Notes: generated by a model not told the origin, from the letters alone. Shown: positions 37,717-46,673, numbered from the stretch's first letter. The stretch: DNA of 64,000 nucleotides from Legionella sheltonii (GCF_026191355.1 NZ_JAPHOQ010000016.1:36561-100560); one strand, 5' to 3'. Translations and numbers: made by a program.

Positions 37717-38307
37717 ATGGCCTATTTAAAACGCTGGAAAATTAAAAAAATTACTAAGCGAATAAAAGCGATGCAAGCCAATCGGGTAAATAATCAACCC
37801 GGAGATGAAATGCTAAAAAAGGAAATTGCTTACTATTTTGAGCTTGCATCTATATACGGTAAGTTAAAAGGCAATAAAAAATTCCCTTATGCAAATTTAA
37901 TGTACATGGAATGTTATAGAGCCGCTGCAGGATTGGATGATGCAGAGGCTAATTATCAATTAGGGCAAATGATTCTTGAAGAAGCTAAATTCAGACAAAA
38001 TTTAGAAAAAGAAGGTGTTTTCAAGAGCGAAACGAATTTAAAAAAATGCAACCAGCTTTTTGAAGAGGCACATGCTTATTTATCTGCGGCAATCGCATTA
38101 GGTCATGTCGGTGCAAAACGGTTAAGAGGCCTAAGCTTTATTAATGGTTGGGGACTTGAAGCTGATAAGAAGGCCGGTTTTGAGTTAATTGTTGCAAGTA
38201 TTGAGGAAGAAGGTTCATGGGATAGAGTACCGCAAATTTTTGCGTCCATGGGCCTGAATAAGCCTGAATTTTTTTCACAAATTATGCAACGCAGGAAGTC
38301 ATCATAA
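37717..38307 (+). CDS. Sel1/TPR-like repeat protein
   Basis: A 196-residue cytoplasmic protein with a basic N terminus (LKRWKIKKITKRIKAM). Helical repeats resemble Sel1-like motifs: FPYANLMYMECYRAAAGLDDAEANYQLGQMI and AHAYLSAAIALGHVGAKRLRGLSF. GGAGAAGTT precedes the ATG. Sel1 repeats mediate protein contacts and several Legionella proteins use them in host interaction, but there is no specific evidence for that here. It follows the small membrane protein closely and ends in a strong terminator. Confidence 0.65.
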   Translation: MAYLKRWKIKKITKRIKAMQANRVNNQPGDEMLKKEIAYYFELASIYGKLKGNKKFPYANLMYMECYRAAAGLDDAEANYQLGQMILEEAKFRQNLEKEGVFKSETNLKKCNQLFEEAHAYLSAAIALGHVGAKRLRGLSFINGWGLEADKKAGFELIVASIEEEGSWDRVPQIFASMGLNKPEFFSQIMQRRKSS

Positions 38308-38314
38308 GCATATA

Positions 38315-38355
38315 GTCTGGGTATATGGTAAGACATTGCCCAGACATTTTTTTTT
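38315..38355 (+). terminator. Strong intrinsic terminator
   Basis: GTCTGGG/CCCAGAC (38315-38321 with 38339-38345) followed by a run of nine to ten T residues, eight bases after the Sel1-like stop. Confidence 0.88.
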
Positions 38356-38818
38356 ACCTTCGTTAGGTCAAAAAATTGCGCATAGTGCTTTAGCTGCTCC
38401 TTGAGACATTGGTCCAGCGAGCTTTGCCTATTGAGTCACAAAAATTACCTTCTACCAGTAAGTCTCTCCATGACATGATTTTAATACTCTCCTGTGTTCA
38501 TTACCTGTATGAACTTAATAAATTAACTTGGGTATACTTAAATCAACATGTGTCATAAGGTCAAATATTTGCGTATGCCTTATCTTTTCCTCTTGAAGTT
38601 ATTGATAATCATGCTACTTTTGGCGACCTGGGAGAGGGTTCAATGCAAATGGCTAACATGAATAATGAAATGGTAATAAAAATAATTTCTACTGCGCATC
38701 ATGTTGGCTTTGGTGAAGGATTAGAGTAGCTATGAGTTTATCCAACTCCATATAATTTTCTTCTCTCTCATAAAACTGTGTGAACCGTACTTTAAATTGG
38801 TTTTTAAGGAATGTGTAG
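38356..38818. other. Non-coding gap with one possible short ORF
   Basis: This 463-base gap holds no recognised gene. At 38643-38729 there is a 28-codon frame (MQMANMNNEMVIKIISTAHH and eight more) preceded by GGGAGAGGG at a reasonable distance. It could be a small peptide or a gene remnant, since the frame also stays open upstream of the ATG. I treat it as unproven. Confidence 0.3.
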
Positions 38819-39961
38819 ATGAACATTTTAGTTACTGGTGGTAGAGCACCTGCTACCATGGATATTATGCGTAGCCTCATGAATCAGGGATATCAGGTTT
38901 ATAGTGCCGAAAGTATGCTTTTTCCACTCGCGAGATGTGTTAAAGGAATAAAAAAGCATTTTGTAATCCCTAAGCCCAACCAGGATCTCGCCGCGTTTAT
39001 AAAAGCATTAAAAGAAATAGTGATTCAATATAAAATTGATCTACTTATTCCTACATGTGATGAAATTTTTTATATCAGCAAAGGCTATGAGGAACTATCA
39101 GAACACACTAAGGTTTTTTGCGAACCTTTTGAGCGTTTAAATCAGTTGCGTCATCAATATACGTTTAATCAACTTGTGCGCGAATATGGTTTGACTGCGC
39201 CTCAAAGTTGGTTAGTTAACACAGATAAGGACAAGCAAAATCTTCCTCGGGACGCAGCGTTGGTTTTAAAACCTGTTTTTTCCCGTTTGGGTTCGCATAC
39301 GCTCATTAAACCGTCACCCAAAGTTCTTGCTAATCTTACCATTAATGAACCGTATATTGCGCAAGATTTTATTCAAGGAAAAGAATACAGTACTTATGCT
39401 ATTGTGCGTAATGGAGAGGTATTAATTCAATCGTGTTATTACTCTAAATATCGGGTAGGGCGCTCTACTGGAATTTACTTCGAGCCTGCAGAAATAAAAC
39501 CAATTACCGAATTTATCAAAACATTTTGCAAACGTTTCCAATTTAGTGGCCAAATTGGGTTTGATTTTATTTTGATGAACGATATGGCCTATGTTTTAGA
39601 GTGTAATCCAAGAGTAACTAGCGGATTCCACCTTCTAACCGATAAAATTGATTGGCATAGTATTTTAAGTGGGCAGCGTCAATATGATATTCCCAATATG
39701 CAACATATGCAGCCGTTCATGCTTGGCCAGGGAATGATGCTTCATAGCTTCAAATATTTGCTAAAAAATCCAGTTCGTTTCATCAAAGACTACCGAAGAG
39801 CACATGATGTATTAAAAAACAAAGCATATCCCTGGTTAAGGTTTAAAAGTACCCTGATGATCCTGAATGTGCTTTGCCGAGCAATCAGAGTGAAGAAAGG
39901 ATTTTACCCGGCTTCAACTTATGATATTGATTTTAATGGAGTAGAGAATCCATCAAGATAA
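38819..39961 (+). CDS. ATP-grasp enzyme of unknown substrate
   Basis: A 380-residue ATP-grasp ligase-like protein. The N terminus (MNILVTGGRAPATMDIMRSL) looks like a nucleotide-binding pre-ATP-grasp Rossmann fold. The central ATP-grasp fold includes ALVLKPVFSRLGSHTLI near residue 150, YIAQDFIQGKEYSTYAIV near 185, then FDFILMNDMAYVLECNPRVTSGFH near 255-278, where E and N are the Mg/ATP ligands. Such enzymes join a carboxylate to an amine or thiol via an acyl phosphate. The substrate is unknown; similar stand-alone proteins are annotated carbamoyl-phosphate synthase-like. AAGGA precedes the ATG. It stands alone between a terminator and a repeat. Confidence 0.75.
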   Translation: MNILVTGGRAPATMDIMRSLMNQGYQVYSAESMLFPLARCVKGIKKHFVIPKPNQDLAAFIKALKEIVIQYKIDLLIPTCDEIFYISKGYEELSEHTKVFCEPFERLNQLRHQYTFNQLVREYGLTAPQSWLVNTDKDKQNLPRDAALVLKPVFSRLGSHTLIKPSPKVLANLTINEPYIAQDFIQGKEYSTYAIVRNGEVLIQSCYYSKYRVGRSTGIYFEPAEIKPITEFIKTFCKRFQFSGQIGFDFILMNDMAYVLECNPRVTSGFHLLTDKIDWHSILSGQRQYDIPNMQHMQPFMLGQGMMLHSFKYLLKNPVRFIKDYRRAHDVLKNKAYPWLRFKSTLMILNVLCRAIRVKKGFYPASTYDIDFNGVENPSR

Positions 39962-39989
39962 AGTTTATTAGCTACCGCCTGGGTGAACG

Positions 39990-40100
39990 CAGGGTAACCT
40001 TTCTTGCCGTCATCCTGAGTGCAATGAGGGTTCTTCGACTTGGGCACAGTGTTGCAACCGGAGCTTCCTCATTGCACTCGGAGCGAGGGTAATAAATGCC
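39990..40100. repeat. Dispersed intergenic palindromic repeat
   Basis: GCCGTCATCCTGAGTGCAATGAGG and CCTCATTGCACTCGGAGCG are inverted partners around GGGCACAGTGTTGCAACC. The core matches the repeats at about 9215-9350 and 32800-32930. Confidence 0.6.
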
Positions 40101-40155
40101 CCCAATTTCTTTATTGCCTATACTTAAAAGAGTTAATGCTTTAAGGATATAAAAA

Positions 40156-40623
40156 ATGAAAAGAATATTTTTGTTTGGTGTTGGATTTTTACTGGGCACC
40201 CAAATTTTTGCTCTTAACACATATACACCTACAGCGAATTTAGATGTAAATAAGTCCTTATTACCATCACCTTTTCCTGTTTATATTCTTGGAAATAATG
40301 GAGTTATTAATCATCCTTATCCAGGTGCTAAACAGGCTTTGTTACCCACAGATAATAGTTACACTCTGGATCCAGGTTGTTATATTGCATGTTACTCGCA
40401 TAACCAAGGTATCTATCCTGTGGCTGAAAATATTTATGTAATGGGGCAAATCCGGGTTAGAGGAAGATATCTAGATCGGATATGCGAGCCAGAAGGATAT
40501 AAAGGAATAGATATAAGTAAGATAGCCCATTTTAAATTTCTCTGTTCGGTAAAAATCGATGCATGTAAAAATAATTCATGTTGGGCTGGAGGCGATACAG
40601 GGGGTTGGTTTGGCGTGCAGTAA
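40156..40623 (+). CDS. Secreted cysteine-containing orphan protein
   Basis: Not recognised. The 155-residue product has a clear Sec signal peptide (MKRIFLFGVGFLLGTQIFA, cleavage likely near residue 19). The mature part has six cysteines (CYIACYS, RICEPEG, FLCSVKIDACKNNSCWAGG), compatible with three disulfides in the periplasm or outside the cell. The end is glycine-rich. AAGGA eight bases before the ATG supports the start. It may be a type II secretion substrate or an envelope protein; no motif decides. It is followed by the RpiB-like gene. Confidence 0.65.
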   Translation: MKRIFLFGVGFLLGTQIFALNTYTPTANLDVNKSLLPSPFPVYILGNNGVINHPYPGAKQALLPTDNSYTLDPGCYIACYSHNQGIYPVAENIYVMGQIRVRGRYLDRICEPEGYKGIDISKIAHFKFLCSVKIDACKNNSCWAGGDTGGWFGVQ

Positions 40624-40704
40624 TACAGCTAAAGCAAGGAGATTTTCCGATAGGTGGGATGACGGGTTTACCTGGTTTTTTGAATGGCAAGGAGTTATAA
40701 ATCG

Positions 40705-41148
40705 ATGAAAATAGCAGTGTGTAGTGATGAGCTCTATCCAGTTAATGAGTTCGTTGTACAAGAGCTTGAGCGTTTAGGGCATCAAGTGGTCCTTTTTGGG
40801 GCAATCAAAACAGGGCAAAGTGAACCATGGATAAAAACTGCGCATGTTGCCGCTGATGCAATTCGTAAGGGTGAGTGTGATGAGGGAATTTTCTTTTGCT
40901 GGACTGGTACAGGTATTTCGATCGTGGCGAATAAAATTCCTGGTATAAGGGCTGCTCTTTGTACTGATGCTCAAACAGCAAAGGGTGCAAGAATATGGAA
41001 TTGCGCGAATGTTTTGGCTCTATCCAATCGTTTGTTAACCCAAGATTTGGCCAAAGAAATTTTAGATTCTTGGTTTAATACTCAAACTGATGAAAAAGGG
41101 AAAGCGGTTATTAAAGAAATTGATGCAATAGAGCGGGGATATCATTAA
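40705..41148 (+). CDS. RpiB/LacAB-family sugar-phosphate isomerase-like protein
   Basis: The 147-residue product fits the RpiB/LacA/LacB fold, which interconverts aldose and ketose phosphates such as ribose 5-phosphate and ribulose 5-phosphate. It starts MKIAVCSDELYPVNEFVV; the family motif appears as FFCWTGTGISIVANKIPGIRAALC near residues 68-91, where typical RpiB has CGTGIG. The first Cys of that motif is kept (FCWTGTG). The usual HRG-type substrate loop is not obvious, so it may use a different sugar. AAGGAG lies about ten bases before ATG 40705; the frame back to 40684 is unsupported. Confidence 0.75.
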   Translation: MKIAVCSDELYPVNEFVVQELERLGHQVVLFGAIKTGQSEPWIKTAHVAADAIRKGECDEGIFFCWTGTGISIVANKIPGIRAALCTDAQTAKGARIWNCANVLALSNRLLTQDLAKEILDSWFNTQTDEKGKAVIKEIDAIERGYH

Positions 41149-41288
41149 CTTAGATTCATTGAAATTACCATTAAGTCGCTGACCCGATTCCTATGTGGTT
41201 AGACCATTTTTAATATAGCATAATTAAGTACTTGTATCATTATGACTTTTTGGGCTAAATTAGACTTTTGCCTGCATGAGGTTTATTT

Positions 41289-42869
41289 ATGTTAAAACGT
41301 GATATTTCAACAACTAACATTCTAATTGTCTCTGCAGGTGGAATGATTGGTTCCGGATGGTTATTTAGTCCATTCATTAGCGCCCAAATGGCAGGTAGTA
41401 ATTCATTAATTTCATGGGGTATTGCTACTGTTTTTATGCTATTTATTGCACTCCCTTTATGCGAGCTTGGAACGATGTTTCCCATTTCTGGAGGAATGTC
41501 TAACTATCCAACTTTTACCCATGGGAAGGAAGTCGGATTTTTGTTTGCATGGACATCGTGGTTGTCTTACGTTGTTATGACTCCTATAGAAATTCAGGCA
41601 ATTCTGCAATATTCAAGTCACTTTTTTCCAGTATTAATTGTCAAAGACTCAACAACGTTTACGCTTTCTGGATATGGTTATGCTGCTGCAATAAGCATCA
41701 TGCTTTTTGTCGTTTTATTGAACTCCTATGGAATTAAATTGCTGGTTGAATGCAATAAGTATGCAAGTATTATTAAATTTATATTACCAAGCATTGCGAT
41801 CGTTTCTTTACTGCATGTTGCACCAAACCTTGGCAACGTTCAAATTGATTTGTCTGCAAAAGAAAGTTGGATAAACATTTTCACCGCACTTTCTGCTGGA
41901 GGTATTGCCTTTGCGTTTACTGGATTCCAGAATGGTTTGATATTGGCTGGGGAGGTAAAAAATCCTCAGCGAAATATCCCCATTGCGATATTAGGGGCTG
42001 TGCTGATCGGGTTTATTTTGTACTTTATGTTGCAATTGAGTTTTATCGCAGCAGTTCCTCAGAAATTCCTAACGAATGGCTGGCATGCCCTAAGTTATCC
42101 AGGTGATAGCGGACCTTTAGTGGGCTTAGCTTTACTTTCAGGACTTAGTGTTGTAGCAACTTTACTGTTAATTGATGCTGCTTTTTCACCCTTTGGAACA
42201 ACGCTTGTTTATACAGCCGCAACTTCGCGCATTTTATATGGGATGGCACTAAATGATCATTTACCCAAAATCTTTTTAAAGGTAAATCGACATAAGATCC
42301 CTTATGTGACGCTGTATGCAAATTTATTGGTTGGAATGCTTTCATTTCTACCATTTCCTGGGTGGCAAAAGTTGGTGGCTTTTCTTTCTTCAGCAAGTAT
42401 TTTGTCCTATAGTATCGGGCCTATATGTCTTTTAGCAATGCGTAAATTACAGCCTCAAACACCAAGACCTTTTAGACTTTCCGGTGCCTTAGTTTGCTCT
42501 CATATTGCATTTTATTTTTGCAATTTAATGCTGTATTGGTGCGGGTTTTCGATCATATGGAAACTGGATATTGCTTTACTTATTGGTATTCTGATTTATT
42601 GCATTTACCATCGAAAAAATTCTTGGGATAATAGCGCACTTTTATATTGGTTTTTATTTTATATGATGACGATACTGGTTATCTCCTATTTGGGTGTTTT
42701 TGGAGGTATTGGTATTTTAAAGTTTCCCTTCGACTTGTTGAGTTTATTACCCTTAAGTATCTTTATTCTTTATTCATCTCAAAAATTGTTGAGTCCTGAG
42801 CATCATGAACATATTGTCTCTCCATCAGAAGAACCCACTGTAGTGTTAGAGGAGAAGATTCTTACATAA
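41289..42869 (+). CDS. APC-superfamily amino acid permease
   Basis: A 526-residue inner-membrane transporter with about 12 helices. The N-terminal helix ILIVSAGGMIGSGWLFSPF holds the APC substrate motif GMIGSGW. Later GGIAFAFTGFQNGLILAGEVKNPQRNIPIAI near residue 205 matches helix 6 and the following conserved EVKNPQRNIP. It imports or exchanges amino acids; specificity is not evident. GAGG precedes the ATG. It stands alone. Amino-acid uptake systems are abundant in organisms like Legionella that use amino acids for carbon. Confidence 0.85.
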   Translation: MLKRDISTTNILIVSAGGMIGSGWLFSPFISAQMAGSNSLISWGIATVFMLFIALPLCELGTMFPISGGMSNYPTFTHGKEVGFLFAWTSWLSYVVMTPIEIQAILQYSSHFFPVLIVKDSTTFTLSGYGYAAAISIMLFVVLLNSYGIKLLVECNKYASIIKFILPSIAIVSLLHVAPNLGNVQIDLSAKESWINIFTALSAGGIAFAFTGFQNGLILAGEVKNPQRNIPIAILGAVLIGFILYFMLQLSFIAAVPQKFLTNGWHALSYPGDSGPLVGLALLSGLSVVATLLLIDAAFSPFGTTLVYTAATSRILYGMALNDHLPKIFLKVNRHKIPYVTLYANLLVGMLSFLPFPGWQKLVAFLSSASILSYSIGPICLLAMRKLQPQTPRPFRLSGALVCSHIAFYFCNLMLYWCGFSIIWKLDIALLIGILIYCIYHRKNSWDNSALLYWFLFYMMTILVISYLGVFGGIGILKFPFDLLSLLPLSIFILYSSQKLLSPEHHEHIVSPSEEPTVVLEEKILT

Positions 42870-42972
42870 AGTCATTGTATTTAAGGGGAGTAGGATTCTG
42901 AATGGGAAGTATCCCTAACATTCTTAGTCATAGGGGTTGCACTTCGGCGCTGAATGGGTAAAGCTATACTTT

Positions 42973-44406
42973 ATGTCACCTATTAGGGTAAATGTCGTGC
43001 GCTATTCTAATTATTTGTGGGCCTTTGCTGCTTTTTTCTTTAACCAAATGGGCTATTCTCAGACGCTTTCGGAAAAAATAGATGGGATTATTGCACAACA
43101 ATTACCCCATGCAACTGTTGGCATCCTTATTAAAGATGCCCAGACCGGACAAGTCGTTTACAGTCGAAATGCTGATAAGCTACTATCTCCAGCCAGTGGT
43201 ATGAAGATACTTACAGCTGCAGCAGCGCTTTATCAATTAAAACCAGACTATCGTTTTATAACAACACTGTCTCGGAAAAATCAGGATTACTATATTCAAT
43301 TTACAGGTTCACCCTCTTTTACAGTCGGGAATTTGAATTCTTTGTTACAAAATTTGCAAAAAAATAGCGAAAAGGTAATCAACGGCAATGTGGTAATTGA
43401 TAGCTCACAATATCAATCTCCGAATTATCCAAGTGGAACCTCTTATGATGATTTAGGGTGGTACTATGCTGCTCCAGATACAGCGGCAATATTGAATGAA
43501 AATAAAGTGACGTATGAATTAATTAGTGCTAAAGAATTAGGCAAGCCTGCCGAGGTTAAACCAAAAACTCTTCCTAAAGCTTTAACGCTCATTAATGAAG
43601 TCGTCACTGTGAGTAAAGAAGAGGAAAAGAACCATTGTAGCTTAAATCTTGAAATTAAACCCCAAAATACAATGCGATTATATGGCTGCATGATTCAAGA
43701 AAAAAATCCAAAGTTAATAGAGCTTGCAATTCCCGACCCTATTTTATTGGTAAAACAAGTAGTCAAAAAAGCTATTGATAAAAGCAGCCTTGTTTTGAAA
43801 GGAAAGATTCTTACCGGTACATCCCCATCGGATACTGCTTTTCTTGCGAGTTTTCAATCTAAAACCCTTAATCAATTAATAAAGCATATGTTACAGCAAT
43901 CCGATAATCTCTATGCGAACAGTATAACCAAAAAATTAGGTTACACGCTCACAGGAAAGGGAACTCATAAAGAAGGTGCTTTCGCGATTAAAAAAATACT
44001 ATCTGAACATACTCACCTGGATTTGTCTCAAATGGAGATCGTCGATGGAGAAGGAACTCGCTATAATTTGGTGACAGCGGAACAAATGGTAATCCTACTT
44101 AATGACCTTTATCAGGATAAAGACTTGAACAGAATTTTTTTCGAGTCATTACCTCAAGCAGGTGTTTCAGGCACTCTCATGGACCGAATGAAGAAGACTA
44201 TGCTTGAGAAAAAAGTGTATGCCAAAACGGGTTCAATGCATGATATCTCTTCCTTATCGGGCTACATGATTAATCCAAATCAAAAAACATTTATATTTTC
44301 TATTATTATCAATGGTTTAAATCAACCCTTAGAAAAAGCTAAGTCACTTGAAGAAAAAATATTATTGGCCTTGGATGAATACAGTTTAGAGGCTAGCCCC
44401 ACTTAA
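42973..44406 (+). CDS. dacB: D-alanyl-D-alanine carboxypeptidase/endopeptidase, PBP4 type
   Basis: A periplasmic penicillin-binding protein (peptidase family S13) that trims and cleaves peptidoglycan cross-links. From ATG 42973 it has 477 residues, with a signal peptide (YLWAFAAFFFNQMGYSQT). The catalytic SxxK is SGMK at residues 75-78, SxN is SDNLYAN near 310, and KTG is in YAKTGSMHD near 417. The order and spacing, with a large insert between SxxK and SxN, are those of DacB. The frame extends to 42937 without support. A decayed GGDEF fragment follows it directly. Confidence 0.88.
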   Translation: MSPIRVNVVRYSNYLWAFAAFFFNQMGYSQTLSEKIDGIIAQQLPHATVGILIKDAQTGQVVYSRNADKLLSPASGMKILTAAAALYQLKPDYRFITTLSRKNQDYYIQFTGSPSFTVGNLNSLLQNLQKNSEKVINGNVVIDSSQYQSPNYPSGTSYDDLGWYYAAPDTAAILNENKVTYELISAKELGKPAEVKPKTLPKALTLINEVVTVSKEEEKNHCSLNLEIKPQNTMRLYGCMIQEKNPKLIELAIPDPILLVKQVVKKAIDKSSLVLKGKILTGTSPSDTAFLASFQSKTLNQLIKHMLQQSDNLYANSITKKLGYTLTGKGTHKEGAFAIKKILSEHTHLDLSQMEIVDGEGTRYNLVTAEQMVILLNDLYQDKDLNRIFFESLPQAGVSGTLMDRMKKTMLEKKVYAKTGSMHDISSLSGYMINPNQKTFIFSIIINGLNQPLEKAKSLEEKILLALDEYSLEASPT

Positions 44407-44421
44407 TTGTTTTAGGTCCAG

Positions 44422-44581
44422 CCACGGTTTGTTGTGACACTAGGGATATCTTTTTATCCTTATGATGGGAAGGGTAGATGACTTGATATCAAAAGCGGAT
44501 GATGCACTTTATCAGGCAAAAAAGATGGGGCGTAATAAAGTCGTGGCAAGTACAAGTGTGCATCAAAATCGAAATCGTTAA
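44422..44581 (+). pseudogene. Remnant of a GGDEF (diguanylate cyclase) gene
   Basis: Two short frames together spell the C-terminal end of a GGDEF domain. The frame containing 44434-44469 reads VTLGISFYPYDGKG, and after a frameshift the frame from 44474 to the stop at 44581 reads VDDLISKADDALYQAKKMGR followed by NKVV. ADDALYQAKKMGRN is a standard GGDEF end motif. Nothing of the active site is left, and the 5' part is absent between here and the dacB stop at 44406. The gene therefore decayed by deletion and frameshift. Intact GGDEF enzymes make cyclic di-GMP. Confidence 0.8.
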
Positions 44582-44679
44582 AAGCTAAGCGTCGAATGGA
44601 GGACGTTATTAGGTTTCTCTTGTTATTAATAAAAAATTCTGGATAATCTGCCAAAAATATTATTCTAAGGTAGAAATCG

Positions 44680-45048
44680 GTGAATACTGAAAAACTATTT
44701 TCTTATGGCACATTACGATATGAATCGGTGCAATTAAGTAATTTTGGCAGAAAATTACAAGGAACCAAAGATAGTCTCCCAGGGTTTGGAATGTCTAAAG
44801 TAAAAATAAAAGACTCGAGTGTCATTGCTACAAGTGGCGAAGAGGAGCATCCGATTATAACTTATACTGGAAAGTCGGTGGATAGTGTAGAGGGTATGGT
44901 TTTTGATGTAAGTGCCGAGGAGTTAAAAAAAGCAGATTCTTATGAAGTGGCAGACTATAAACGGATTCAGGTTAAACTTGCTTCGGGGCTATATGCTTGG
45001 GTTTATGTTCATGTTGAGAGTATTGATTTAACTTATTCTGACGATTAA
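44680..45048 (+). CDS. Gamma-glutamylcyclotransferase-like (AIG2 fold) protein
   Basis: A 122-residue protein of the AIG2/GGCT fold. It begins EKLFSYGTLRYESVQ, where YGTLR is the substrate-binding signature, and has VEGMVFDVSAEELKKADSYE near residues 66-85, with the conserved glutamate in DSYE. Members cleave gamma-glutamyl amines to 5-oxoproline or similar products, in the cytoplasm. The substrate here is unknown. The start is a GTG at 44680, with AAGGTAG upstream. A strong bidirectional terminator follows. Confidence 0.78.
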   Translation: MNTEKLFSYGTLRYESVQLSNFGRKLQGTKDSLPGFGMSKVKIKDSSVIATSGEEEHPIITYTGKSVDSVEGMVFDVSAEELKKADSYEVADYKRIQVKLASGLYAWVYVHVESIDLTYSDD

Positions 45049-45141
45049 AGCTGCAGTTCTCGCCTTCTGGATTAACGAGCGTTTGCTGCACCTTTTCATC
45101 GCTCAGTTCAAAGATAAATCCTTATTTAAGTGATCCTACAA

Positions 45142-45181
45142 AACGAATCATTAAGCTCACAGAGAGACTTAATGATTCGTT
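45142..45181. terminator. Bidirectional terminator
   Basis: AACGAATCATTAAG/CTTAATGATTCGTT is a perfect 14-base stem (45142-45155 with 45168-45181) between convergent genes. T-rich tracts lie on both sides (TATGTTTT on plus, TTTTGTAGG on minus). Confidence 0.88.
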
Positions 45182-45186
45182 ATGTT

Positions 45187-46473
45187 TTAATGGGCTATAC
45201 GATGCTCGTCTTTAACCCACCGCATCAAAAAGGCTCCAATTATTTGGTATAAAGGCAAAATAGCCAAAGCAATATGGTAACTAAATAATGAAAAATCATG
45301 AGAAGGTCCTGCATTACTGAACGCATCAAGAAGTTTCCCTATTGCAGGCTCAGTTATTGCATCCAGAAAAGCGTCACTCGCATTGATTAAGGAGGTTACT
45401 GTGCCCGCCAGATATAATGGATTTGATTCTTTTCCAATGACAAATACTATGGGAAATGCGCCTAAACTAAAACCAAATAGAAAAAGCAATACACTCAATA
45501 GCCAGATTGGCATGGGGTGTGCGTAAATAACCAAGCTAATACATAAAGCAGAAACCAAGGTGCTGTAAAACATAAAAGAACAACGATTTTGTATGCGGTT
45601 AATGAATAATGCGAATACAGGGCATGCAATTGCTAATCCTACAAAGACTAAAGAAATAAGGGAGGGAGCAACCAATTTATCTAAATGGTACGCTTTCTGT
45701 AAAAAAGGGTTTCCCCATAAGCCACAAAAAATAACAATGGGAGAGAATGCTAAACCACTGAACCCTGTTAATAACCAGTTTTGTTTATTTTTTACAATAA
45801 GTGCAATATCTTTCCATAAATGAGGGTTTTTAGAGGCATGCTGAGGTTCTGAATCGGATGCTTCAATGGAAGATGAGGGTTTGTCTTTAACAATAATTAG
45901 GAACAAGAACGACAAAATAATTCCCATCCATGCTACATTTGCTAAACTGGCCCTCCAGCCTATCTGACTAACTAACCAGGCCAGTGGCATTTGCCCAAAA
46001 ATGGCACCAATCATTGCGGCAGTAACAAGTAATGACGTCAATAAGGCATAGTATTTTTTGGGAAACCATACTGCCGATAATTTAAAATAGGCGATGGAAG
46101 CAAAAGAAACACCAACACCCGTTAAAGAACGCCCCAAAATTGCAGTATTTAATTCCTGGGCTTGAGAAAAAATATAAATACCAATCGCACAACAAAAAAT
46201 GGCTCCTGTTGTAATCCATCGTGTTCCATAACGATCGAGAACAATTCCTACAAATAGTGGTACAATAAGATACGTCCAGAAATACACTCCTGATAAAACA
46301 CCAAGGCCTAGTCCCTGTAAGTGAAACGCATCCATCAATTGTTGAGGCATTACACTTGGAAAATTTTGGAGAATGTATTTATAAAATAAAAATGCAGCAC
46401 ATAAACTAATGATAAAGATAGCGCGATAAGTGATTTTTTTCTGCGATGCCTCTGCATCAAGTGTGTTTCCCAT
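45187..46473 (-). CDS. MFS transporter under a valine-rich leader, probable branched-chain amino acid importer
   Basis: A 428-residue major facilitator protein with about 12 helices. It has FLFYKYILQNFPSVMPQQL in helix 1, the helix 2-3 loop LDRYGTR near residue 77, and a central charged loop KDKPSSSIEASDSEPQHASK. The opening helix pattern is like the Legionella Pht-type nutrient transporters. GAGGAG seven bases before ATG 46473 sets the start; the longer frame to 46554 crosses the leader region. An upstream leader peptide with nine valines, six in a row, and competing hairpins points to control by charged tRNA-Val. A valine or branched-chain amino acid importer is therefore the best inference; transport specificity cannot be read from the protein itself. 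Confidence 0.82.
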   Translation of the reverse strand: MGNTLDAEASQKKITYRAIFIISLCAAFLFYKYILQNFPSVMPQQLMDAFHLQGLGLGVLSGVYFWTYLIVPLFVGIVLDRYGTRWITTGAIFCCAIGIYIFSQAQELNTAILGRSLTGVGVSFASIAYFKLSAVWFPKKYYALLTSLLVTAAMIGAIFGQMPLAWLVSQIGWRASLANVAWMGIILSFLFLIIVKDKPSSSIEASDSEPQHASKNPHLWKDIALIVKNKQNWLLTGFSGLAFSPIVIFCGLWGNPFLQKAYHLDKLVAPSLISLVFVGLAIACPVFALFINRIQNRCSFMFYSTLVSALCISLVIYAHPMPIWLLSVLLFLFGFSLGAFPIVFVIGKESNPLYLAGTVTSLINASDAFLDAITEPAIGKLLDAFSNAGPSHDFSLFSYHIALAILPLYQIIGAFLMRWVKDEHRIAH

Positions 46474-46508
46474 GGTGAATCTCCTCAAGATTGTTAGTCG
46501 TATCGCTT

Positions 46509-46577
46509 GATTATTTAGCCTTCTCCCTAGAGAGGCCGAATAATCAAAACACAACTCTAGGGCGAGGAAAGGAAGGC
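46509..46577 (-). promoter_or_regulatory. Candidate attenuator: two mutually exclusive hairpins
   Basis: On the minus-strand transcript, hairpin B pairs GATTATT, GCCT and CTC with GAG, AGGC and AATAATC (46509-46545). The alternative structure A pairs GCCTTC directly after the valine codons with GAAGGC (46572-46577 with 46518-46523), and CCCTAGAG, which contains the leader stop, with CTCTAGGG (46555-46562 with 46525-46532). A and B share bases, so they cannot coexist. A ribosome reaching the stop would cover CCCTAGAG and favour B. Hairpin B has no U-run, so the output may be Rho-dependent or translational. Confidence 0.6.
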
Positions 46578-46673
46578 CACGACCACCACCACAACAGAAA
46601 CGATAGAAGTAATAACACGCACCAACCCGAAAGAGTTGTTTAAAGAAAATTGAGGTTGTGTGTTATTGTTCAT
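46557..46673 (-). CDS. Valine-rich leader peptide upstream of the MFS transporter
   Basis: A 38-residue frame from ATG 46673 to TAG at 46557 begins MNNNTQPQFSLNNSFG and continues LVRVITSIVSVVVVVVAFLS. It has nine valines, including six consecutive (residues 27-32), plus two isoleucines and three leucines. This is the composition of the IlvL/IvbL leader peptides that control branched-chain amino acid genes by attenuation (family knowledge). It lies 83 bases before the transporter ATG. A Shine-Dalgarno is not obvious (CACTCCGTAATATAC), which is a weak point. Ribosome stalling at the valine run when Val-tRNA is scarce would expose the alternative RNA structures described for 46509-46577. Confidence 0.72.
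   Translation of the reverse strand: MNNNTQPQFSLNNSFGLVRVITSIVSVVVVVVAFLSSP

Noticed and set aside
38643..38729. 28-codon small protein with GGGAGAGGG upstream
   Set aside because: The frame is also open before the ATG and no family is recognisable, so it is only mentioned within the gap entry.
44462..44581. A genuine 39-residue small protein starting at ATG 44462
   Set aside because: Its sequence is the end of a GGDEF domain, with the preceding piece in the neighbouring frame, so it is a remnant.
46474..46554. Longer N terminus of the MFS transporter
   Set aside because: It overlaps the attenuator hairpin; ATG 46473 has GAGGAG directly upstream and starts the normal MFS topology.
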